A stretch of DNA of 64,000 bases from Iris pallida (Eukaryota; Streptophyta; Magnoliopsida; Asparagales; Iridaceae), in NCBI GenBank assembly GCA_029216955.1, contig JANAVB010005597.1:49717551-49781550 (forward strand). Reading direction: 5' to 3'. Below the pieces are notes generated by a model. That model did no database searches and was not told where the DNA came from. It saw nothing but the letters and a program-made list of their open reading frames with translations. Shown here piece by piece: positions 57,003 to 64,000 of this stretch (positions are counted from its first letter, which is position 1; every line of letters starts with the position of its first letter). The translations under genes and the position numbers were made by a program.

Positions 57003-57722
57003 AATTTTACTTTTATTTTACTTTATTCCATTTTTCTTTTCCTCAAATTTTTCACTCCCTCCAACAAATGTTCCCAAACACAATGCTAGCGATACTCTCG
57101 TTGCGTTCATACCTCGTCGGCAATGACGAAGACGACCCGTCTGTCGTTTCGTCTGGCCATTGCGCAACAACTATGCTCGTACACTCTCACGTGTCTTGCT
57201 CCTGATTCCGCAGAGTTTGCTGCCGAACGTGCGCGTCTCTGGAGCTTCTGTTATGAAATATAAAGCCTGCACTATGGATTTATCTCACCTTTCCAAATCG
57301 TCGACTACCTAAAGCTAGTACGAAGTCCAAACTACCATGACTGTGTATGATGCGAAGATGCAGATCTCATCTCACCAAGAACGAAGATATTTTCGTTGCT
57401 AAACTCATATATTTCTATTTCTGGTGGAATTATAAGAAAAAAACAAGATGCCAGCTTGCGAAGTGCATAAGAGTCCAAAAGGAGTACTGGCATACACGTT
57501 AGATGCCCAATTCCTGGCCCACGCACTATGTTGGGATCGCCAACCTCAGCGTCGGTATGTTTTATTGGAGGAATCAGTGTTTAGGTCTGAATTTTATATT
57601 AATTTAGAGTTTAAGTGGTAACGCGTCCAAGTGAATAGCACGTGCGAAAAAAATGTTAAAAAAATTAAATATAAATTTATTATAAAATATTATAAAATCT
57701 AGGATTTGAATTCAAACAACAA
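57003..57722. other. Unassigned stretch between two copia remnants
   Basis: T-rich at the left, then mixed composition with moderately GC-rich 57090-57260, then A/T-rich. No domain, LTR or repeat recognised, and the open stretches are short. It could be the original flanking sequence or a decayed element. Confidence 0.5.
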
Positions 57723-57841
57723 TGTAGAAAATAATAATGTCTTGTTCTCATTGCTAGGATTTATTACAATATATATAGTGTCTACATTTGGGCTTATGGG
57801 CCATATTTACATTACAAATATAATCTAAATATAATCTAACA
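57723..57841 (-). repeat. copia-2 3' LTR (119 bp)
   Basis: On the minus strand TGTTAGATTAT to TTTTCTACA, directly after the polypurine tract TTGAGGGGG. Very short for a copia LTR. TATATATTG-like sequence lies near the middle. Confidence 0.75.
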
Positions 57842-57846
57842 CCCCC

Positions 57847-58230
57847 TCAAGTTGGAGCATGCAAGTCACAAATGTCCAACTTGGGAAGTGAAGAATCAAA
57901 CACATGCTTTCCAAGGGGCTTGGTGAATATGTCAGCCAGTTGAGAAGACGTAGGAACATGCGAGGCTATTACGGTGCCATCTCTAATAGCATCGCGAACA
58001 AAATGCAAATCCACCTCAATATGCTTACTGCGCTCATGAAATACCGGGTTCTGAGCCAGGTGCAGGACTGACTGACTGTTACAATACACCGACATAGCAG
58101 ACTCCTGGCGAACGTCCAAACACACCAATAACTCCTTCAACCATTTTAACTCACAAACAAGCACAGCAAGAGACCGGTATTCAGCTTCAGCGGAAGATCG
58201 GGAAACAGTTGGTTGCTTCTTGGTCTTGTT
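57847..58230 (-). pseudogene. pol: copia-2 RNase H end, truncated by Tat-3
   Basis: KKQPTVSRSSAEAEYRSLA, LLVCLDV, VYCNSQSVLHLAQNPVFHER, KHIEVDLHF and QLADIFTKPLG are standard copia RNase H motifs. The frame is intact here and ends at 57847, next to the polypurine tract. The rest of pol would lie beyond the Tat-3 insertion, outside the window. Confidence 0.88.
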
Positions 58231-59092
58231 TGCAAAAAACAAAAGTATGAAACTTTATTGATACAAACTTTGTAAAGATTACAAGAATTCTGGAAAAGGT
58301 ACAACTTTAGGAATGCAATCTAGAAGACGATTGCTTTATCCCTTGGACGATGTGAACTTTGAAGACGGTAGCCTCGGAAGTTAACTTGAAGGCAAAAGCC
58401 TCGGAGAATTGAAGGCAAAAGCCTCGGAAGAATGCAGCAGCACTTGGACAAGAACTCCTGAACTCTCTGATAATTCTGAACTTTTTAATGTCTGATCTCT
58501 TTGAATGAAGACTTGAAACTCTATTTATAGAGTTCTGAAAATAACTAACTTTTAGTTTATTCTGGACTGCGCATGATGGATTGCGCATGAATTGGATTGC
58601 GCAACAGTGGACTGCGCAGGCAGTTGTTGGATCGTGGTCCAACTGTCTCGGACACATGGCATCTTTTGATTGAAATGCGCATGATCGTGCATAGACAGTT
58701 GCCACATAGTGAACAATTGATGGCATGAGTGCCACGTGTGCTTTTGTCAGTTATCATGATGGAGTGCGCAACCTGAATTGCGCTGGCTTCGGATTGCGCA
58801 GGCAAGGACTGCGCACAGGCCGATTGCGCTGCCAGCTGTCCCTCGAGCACCGTGCTGCACGATTAAACAAACAGTCACCTCGTTCTCCGCGCTGTCAGCT
58901 GTCAAAAGATTTGATTGTGTCAGGTAATGATGATTATTGTCACGTCAGCCTGCGCGCTTGAGAGTGTGCGCAGTCTAGTGTGCGCAATCTGTATGTTGCG
59001 CAATCTGATGTCTGTGCAATTCATTTGAAAGATGCATTTCTCAATCTTCATGACTTTGTTGATGTGTACAACTTAATTTTTTAGGACCTACA
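58231..59092 (-). repeat. Tat-3 3' LTR (about 862 bp)
   Basis: On the minus strand it starts TGTAGGTCC after the polypurine block and ends near TTTTTTGCA at 58231, where copia-2 coding sequence begins. It is dense in TTGCGCA/TGCGCAA words (58560-59000, more than ten) and shares the GAGTTCTATAAATAGAG-type TATA region at 58515-58530. Confidence 0.8.
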
Positions 59093-59112
59093 AGACCCCC
59101 TTCAAAGTTTTC
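59093..59112 (-). other. Polypurine block of Tat-3
   Basis: Reverse complement is GAAAACTTTGAAGGGGGTCT, identical to Tat-1 and Tat-A. Confidence 0.9.
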
Positions 59113-59259
59113 GAAAGTTGAATTTATTCAAAATTTCGAAATACTTTGAATTTTTGAATTTCAAATCAAGTTGCGCATGTACTGAGCTGTCTGCGCAATC
59201 GGATGGATCAGTCCGACTTTTTAGGCATAATCTGAGGCAGTCGTTTCGATTTGAAAAAC

Positions 59260-59268
59260 TATAAATAG
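59260..59268 (+). promoter_or_regulatory. TATA box of the Tat-3 antisense gene
   Basis: TATAAATAG, 101 bp before the exon 1 ATG at 59361. Words TTGCGCATG and TGCGCAATC lie just upstream (59170-59205). Confidence 0.78.
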
Positions 59269-59360
59269 TTCCTTCAATCCTTTAAATCATTCTTTACTTG
59301 CTTTCAGAAAGAGAAACCCCGAACCTACTCAGACTTCAGCCTTTCTTCTCCGTCAATCTC

Positions 59361-59472
59361 ATGGCACCCAGACGCTCCTCCACCGCCGACAAGGGCAAAG
59401 CCCCCGCCGAGTCTTCGGCTAGGGTTGCGCGACGTCCTTCTCGCCATGAAAATGTGCATCCCGCTATGCAAG
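59361..59472 (+). pseudogene. Tat-3 antisense gene, exon 1
   Basis: 37 codons plus one base, open: MAPRRSSTADKGKAPAESS and a basic tail with RRPSRHEN. Donor GCAAG|GTAGTT gives phase 1. Called a pseudogene because exon 2 is broken, not because of this exon. Confidence 0.8.
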
Positions 59473-59810
59473 GTAGTTAATCTAATCGAAAACTCTTTTT
59501 AGAGTTGTTCGACTTCAATGTTCTTTCAGAATCTATCTCTTTTTAGAGATGTGATCATACTGCGCCACCCTTTTTAGGGTTTTGGTTGCACGAAATAGTT
59601 TATCCTTCATTTTTATGAAGAATAATTTCTTGCGCAATCGGTTGAACTGCACTGGCAAAAGTCAGCACAATTTGCTGATTTGCGCGAGACTGCCAGCGCA
59701 ATCTGATGTTGCACAATCTGTTTGTTGTGCAATCTGATTTTGCGCAATCTGATGGTTGCATCCTTGATTGTACTTGTGCTAATTTTTTTTGTTTTCTCTG
59801 CTTGATGCAG
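59473..59810 (+). repeat. Tat-3 antisense-gene intron 1 with hairpins and TTGCGCA words
   Basis: A 338-bp intron ending CTTGATGCAG. Three hairpins lie within the first 110 bases: AACTC/GAGTT (59491), ATCTC/GAGAT (59535) and ACCC/GGGT (59567), all around the loop TTTTTA. The later part has about eight TTGCGCAATCTGATG-type words (59630-59755), some decayed to TTGCACA or TTGTGCA. Confidence 0.82.
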
Positions 59811-60283
59811 TTAATACCAGAGAAGATCCGGAGTATGAGAACTTTGTAGGGACTCTTTCAGAATCGAAATTCAAAGAGGATCTGTCCCATGTGCACTATC
59901 CACAGTATGATCTGCCAGCTTCCCGCCAAGCTATCTTGGTAACCCAAGATAATAAAACCCTGTTATGTCTGATGAATGGGCAACCTTTGGAGTCGGCAGA
60001 GGCCATCATTCACAAGAAGCCCCTATTTCTGTTTGGCGAGGCTTTTGAGAAGAACTCTCAGCCGAGGCCACGGATGGAAGAACAGATTTTCCAACAGACA
60101 GACAAGACAATCTCGATACCAGACGTCTCCCGCTGCCTCCCCTTATCTCGATATGCTCATGCAAGCTATCCGAGAAAAATGGAATGGAATCTTACACCTT
60201 TTCAGGATGTCCGTCCAGGAAAGATTTATGTGAAGAAGGGGCCTAACAAGAAAGACATGTTCTACAGTTCTTCGGTTTTGTAA
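59811..60283 (+). pseudogene. Tat-3 antisense gene, start of exon 2
   Basis: Opens VNTREDPEYENF and aligns with the Tat-A exon 2: KEDLSHVHYPQYDLPAS (Tat-A SDLSHVRFPQFDGPS), TLLCLMNGQPLES, HKKPLFLFGEAFEKNSQP and MEWNLTPFQDVRPG. It is open for 157 codons and ends at TAA 60281, where Tat-A continues. The head region of the antisense protein is therefore conserved among the three families more than the linker and tail. Confidence 0.8.
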
Positions 60284-60361
60284 ATCCATCTTGGCAAATA
60301 AGAAGCATCTTTTCACATTTGCTTCAATAACAACTCCTTTGTTATCTCCAATATACTTAGG

Positions 60362-60366
60362 CCATC
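60362..60366. repeat. TSD CCATC, left copy
   Basis: Pairs with 63199-63203 around solo LTR 2. Confidence 0.88.
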
Positions 60367-61136
60367 TGTAATGCCTGTGATTCGTATTGCGTATCTTGGT
60401 ACACGTATACGTAAATTGACCCGTATTGCAAGTCTCACTGCTTGATTTATTCTAGCATTTCATTGATTGGTTTATTCTTGGGTTGGTTCGGCTTGGCTTG
60501 GTTTGCTTTGGTTCATCATGAACCAAAGGTGAACCCTTCCACCTACCACCATCATCCTCATATATATTTCCACCTAACACTCTCTCTCTTCATTACTACT
60601 TCTCCACCATTACTTCTTCAACCACCAGGAGGGAGAGAGAGAGGGAGAGTTTAGGCAAGTACAAACTTGCTTCATGATGGATCTCATGTTTTATTGTTCC
60701 ATTCTCTTCCTTACTAGATTCTAAGCCTCTTTAGAACTGGAAGTTTTCGGTTTTGATGGTTATATTTTTGTAGATCTAAGTTTTAAGTTCCTTCTTGTTT
60801 AGTTTTCTTGGTTTTGATCTCTAAAAACTTGGTATTTCCAAAAACTAGTGGTTCCATGTTGTAGAAAATTCAATTTCATGCAGTTTTGGCTTTTGTTTCG
60901 TTTGATTTCGACTTCGGATGAGGAAGTTATGGCCATGGCAAGTTTTCGGAACTTTCATGGCTGAACTTGCTGTTTGGGGACGATGAACCCCATGCGCCGG
61001 GAACCTCATGCGCCCGGGAGGCCATGCGCCGGGAGGCCATGCGCCGTGAAGTCCCGGCAACGCATCGCTTAACTCCGAGCGTGTCATGCGCGTAGGTTCC
61101 CTACGCGCATGTATTGAAGACGCAACGTGAGTTTCT

Positions 61137-61380
61137 CATGCGCCGATTGGTGCAGGAATCTCATGCGCCGATTGGTGCAGGAATCCCATGCGCCGATTGT
61201 GCAGGAATCCCATGCGCCGATTGGTGCAGGAATCCCATGCGCCGATTGCGCAGGAATCTCATGCGCCGATTGCGCAGGAATCTCATGCGCCGATTGGTGC
61301 AGGAATCCCATGCGCCGATTGCGCAGGAATCTCATGCGCCGATTGTGCAGGAATCCCATGCGCCGATTGTGCAGGAATTT
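61137..61380 (+). repeat. Ten-copy 24-bp tandem repeat in solo LTR 2
   Basis: Ten units of CATGCGCCGATTG(G/C/T)GCAGGAAT plus CC or CT, in three subtypes (GGTGCAG, GCGCAG, GTGCAG) that alternate, so copies have been shuffled by recombination. Confidence 0.95.
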
Positions 61381-62107
61381 ACTATTTTTGCCTGTTTAAG
61401 TTGTTTTGTAGCTAGAATCTTGAAAACTCAAAATATGAAAGTTGTAGATCTTTTACTTGGCTTCAAGAATATGTCACTAGTTATTTTATGCAAGTTTTTC
61501 TCATTTATGATAAGGTAAGAATAGAACACGATAGTGGTCCGCTGTGGCGCACTCTTGACAAGTAAACTGACATGATATGTCTCGACATGCCGTTATGACA
61601 GCTAGCCTGACATGACAAGTATAAAGATCTGGACACCGTGGGCGATTGCGTTTGTACAAATAAACCAGTATTGTCTTGCATCATGACTAGGATGGGGATC
61701 CCTAAGTACCACGGTCAGGGGTACCTACTGAAATTGACTAAGGCTAATTAACTAGAATGATTCAGTAGTCATGAAGAGATTTCCAGCTACAGGCAATCCC
61801 GTTATCTGGGCTTACTAACGGACTTGTAGCCTACCGACGAGTAGGGCACATTTCCAGCACACAGTCACGTGTTGCATCCTTCATGACGGACATTCGACCC
61901 GGATAACCGGATGGTCTGCAGGGCTTGTGGCTGTTGGGATAATCTCATTGCATCTTGCTAGTAACTAGGCCTGTGATAACCCTAGTTAGTTAAAAGTATC
62001 AAGCCGTACTCTTGATTGGCCGTGATTGATTGGATGGAGTTTATTCCAGCTTAGTCTTATCCGGATCCTGTGCAAGATTGTGACATGACATGATTATTGT
62101 TGCTTGC

Positions 62108-62515
62108 CTTAACAATAACGATCGGGGGTCCAGTTCTGTTCAGGCAAAGGGTTACAATCCCGGTCCTTGTTTGGTTTAAGGGTTATAACCTGGCTCCCGG
62201 AGCCGTTCTGTGTCCTCTCTTCGTTTATTGTCTTATTGCACCCCATGCCATGCTCGTCATGTTTTACCTTACTTCAACAAGCATGACCGGCCTTAACAAT
62301 AAAGATCGGGAGTCCAGTTCTGTTCAGGCGAAGGGTTACAACCTCGGTCCTTGTTTGGTTTAAGGGTTATAACCTGGCTCCCGGAGCAGTTCTGTGTCCT
62401 CTCTTCGTTTATTGTCTTCACTGTACCAATAGTATTTGAGACGGGTTTCTATTCAGGTGAAGGGTTACAACCCCGGTCCTTGTTTGGTTTAAGGGTTGTG
62501 ACCTGGCTACTGGAA
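62108..62515 (+). repeat. About 185-bp tandem duplication in solo LTR 2
   Basis: Segments at 62108-62235, 62292-62416 and (partial) 62445-62515 share CCAGTTCTGTTCAGGCNAAG, GGTCCTTGTTTGGTTTAAGG and ACCTGGCTCCCGGAGC-like blocks. Confidence 0.85.
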
Positions 62516-63198
62516 TGGTTTCATCGTACTCAGTTTACTGTTGTTATCTCTATTATTATCATTTCTTATTTATTATCTTTAACATTCTATTGTGATATGC
62601 TGGTTTTAGTTCCTAAGTGAAGCCTCCTTTGTGGTACTTGCTCTTTCTGGGGTCTGACCCAGCTGGTTTTGTGTGGCCAGATATCGGAGCAGCACCAGAG
62701 GATCCACCGATCTTCCAGCCAGATGGTGACCACCAGGCGTAATCCTGGCAACGAGTGGGTTTCTTTTTGTTCTTCCACTTTATTGTAAAATTATTCTTTT
62801 GAGGCGTTTAGCCGGCGAGCACATGTTAGCTCGATTGTACCTTACTTACTGTCTGCCTACGGGCTGTAACATGATTGACAGATCCTAGGGTTGATCATGT
62901 ATGACTGAACTCTTGCTAGTCCTGACATTTTGTACGACTAGCTTCATGATCATCCAGTATGTAATGTATGGGACGCCTTGCTATTATATATTTGGTGCTC
63001 TGACATCTTGTAACTACTATTGCTTGCTTGTGATTGAGACAATAGGTTTGTTCATGACCATAGGAGACTGTTGGCTTGTAGTTAAACCCTCATGTATCTA
63101 GACAGCCGTGACCGTATAGCGAGGTGGGTTGCACTTCAATATACGTAGCTGGCTATGTACGCCCCCGCTCTCCAGTATTCTGGTTCTGGGGCGTGACA

Positions 63199-63203
63199 CC
63201 ATC
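63199..63203. repeat. TSD CCATC, right copy
   Basis: Pairs with 60362-60366. Confidence 0.88.
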
Positions 63204-63475
63204 TCCAATCGGGGTTTCTATCTTTCCTATTTCTACGGAAGAAATCTATTTTGAAAAAAATTTCTCCCAATGGTGGTTTCTATCATCATTTCTATCCTAG
63301 GTGGCAATGGTGTAGGATGAAAAATTTATATGAGCTCTCGTAGAAATTCTCATCTCTCATTACAATTATTATTGGATCCCACATCATTAAATTGGTCATT
63401 TTATTTTGTGACACCTAGGATAGAAATGGAGAACTATTGGAGAGTAGTTTTTGTGTGTGTGTGTGCCCTCGACCT

Positions 63476-64000
63476 TGTCACGACCCGCACCCTGAAGAGG
63501 GGCACGAGCACGTGGTTACGTCCAGCCTACGCCGCAGTATCGGCGGTAGAACGCTGTATATAGGGTCTGTAAATACTACGACTAAAACAGATAAATGTAC
63601 CTGTACAGTATACACTCCGAATGGAGGTGACATAGCAATACAGTCTCAATCACATATATCAAACTAAGGTAGATAGTACGGAAAAGGAAATATGATAGAA
63701 TAAACAGGAAAATGAGTCCAAGATCCATAAGTCAGAGCTATACACAATATCCAGAGTCTCAGATAATATAAGTATAAAGATACTATGAACTGAAATGTAC
63801 TAGCTGGCTCGCAGGCCAGGCAAACCTAACTAAACTAGGCTACTCAGGGTGAGCAAAGTCCAGTGGCTCTACCAATAAGCCACGGTCTAAATCTAGTCCA
63901 TCAGACTCAACCCCATAGTAGGTCGGGCAGTCAGTCTCAGAGTCATCTGTAAAATATCATAATGGTATCCTGTCAGGAAAATGAGCAAGTACAAACACTA
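63476..64000 (-). mobile_element. Start of another long LTR, continuing outside the window
   Basis: TGTCACGACCCGCACC at 63476 parallels the TGTCACGACCCGCTCC end of the Tekay-type LTR, then GGCACGAG and ACGTCCAGCC in similar places (Tekay-type: ATACGAG and ACGCCCAGCC). Beyond about 60 bp the sequences diverge. It is read as the U5 end of a related chromovirus LTR on the minus strand. The other end is not visible, so its completeness is unknown. Confidence 0.65.

Larger units (their letters stand above)
60367..63198 (+). mobile_element. Solo LTR 2 (2832 bp)
   Basis: TGTAATGCCTGTG at the left, GGGGCGTGACA at the right, TSD CCATC on both sides, no internal genes. Its ends match those of solo LTR 1 in style, suggesting related chromovirus-type families. 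It contains a 24-bp tandem repeat (61137-61380), ATGCGCC words (60990-61060) and a larger repeat (62108-62515). The remaining stretches show no gene. Confidence 0.88.
60361..63455. mobile_element. MITE-like element holding solo LTR 2
   Basis: Around the solo LTR the native sequence reads GGCCATCTCCAATCGG, then TTTCTATC. About 250 bp later it ends TTTCTATCC...CTATTGGAGAG read inward (CTCCAAT(A/C)G and TTTCTATC in inverted orientation). A TTA precedes the left end. This suits a small terminal-inverted-repeat element, but the right TSD is not clear. Confidence 0.45.
58231..63475 (-). mobile_element. Tat-3: 3' end of a third Tat family element, interrupted
   Basis: Minus-strand element in copia-2: 3' LTR (58231-59092), polypurine block (59093-59112), and the antisense gene, which therefore reads on the plus strand (TATA 59260, exon 1 59361, exon 2 59811 onward). 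Similarity to the antisense exon 2 fades near 60283. A MITE-like sequence and a solo LTR follow. Gag and pol, if present, are right of the window or lost, so the right limit given is only the start of the next LTR. Confidence 0.75.

Noticed and set aside
57003..57722. A host gene fragment in the GC-richer part (57090-57260)
   Set aside because: No domain or convincing splice-bounded frame could be read, so it is left unassigned.
61137..61380. Regular 24-bp repeats that look like a CRISPR array
   Set aside because: The units are contiguous with no unique spacers, lie inside a plant LTR, and have no cas genes nearby.
1..64000. tRNA, rRNA or small nuclear RNA genes
   Set aside because: No cloverleaf box A/B pairs or rRNA motifs recognised. 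The tRNA-like matches are retrotransposon primer sites.

Overview
The window is retrotransposon-dense plant nuclear DNA. The evidence is Ty3/gypsy pol genes of the Tat/Ogre type (a second RNase H domain and a tRNA-Arg-like primer site), a Tekay/Del-type chromovirus, Ty1/copia fragments, TATA-box LTRs and a plant mobile domain (PMD) gene with GT-AG introns. The species cannot be named from this sequence. I found no rRNA, tRNA, CRISPR array or intact host gene. Almost every coding stretch is a transposon gene, and most are broken.

The layout is a nest that can be resolved by target-site duplications (TSDs). The outer layer, Tat-1 (1-51676, 5' end outside the window), is GC-rich and sits inside a minus-strand PMD gene (51677-52613). 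Tat-A (10356-44720, TSD CCTAC) inserted into exon 2 of the antisense gene of Tat-1. A Tekay-type element on the minus strand (25677-39010, two 4.18-kb LTRs, TSD TATGG) inserted into intron 1 of the antisense gene of Tat-A. A solo LTR (48424-50761, TSD GCTAC) split the 3' LTR of Tat-1. The right end of Tat-A is a complex LTR - partial gag - truncated LTR structure.

Right of the PMD gene lie an AT-rich and palindrome-rich stretch, a 5'-truncated copia element (about 53820-57002), an unassigned stretch (57003-57722), a second copia fragment with a 119-bp LTR (57723-58230) and the 3' end of a third Tat family on the minus strand (Tat-3, 58231 onward). Tat-3 is interrupted by a MITE-like sequence, which holds a 2.8-kb solo LTR (60367-63198, TSD CCATC). 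A further LTR begins at 63476 and runs off the window.

The three Tat families share one plan. Sense gag-pol is driven from the LTR. A convergent antisense gene starts near the 3' LTR and has its own TATAAATAG box about 100 bp before a start codon reading MAP-K/R, a phase-1 intron in the same place, a PMD-like body and a coiled-coil C-terminus. Two features of this plan look new to me. First, between the ends of pol and the antisense gene lies a chain of stem-loops with a constant 20-nt loop and stems that differ between copies but pair within each copy. Second, each family has its own short word (AGCGTATG in Tat-A, ATGCGCC in Tat-1, TTGCGCA in Tat-3) repeated in its LTR and antisense-gene intron, and also in gag where gag is present. 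A recognition or anti-silencing system encoded by the element is one possible explanation, offered as a hypothesis.
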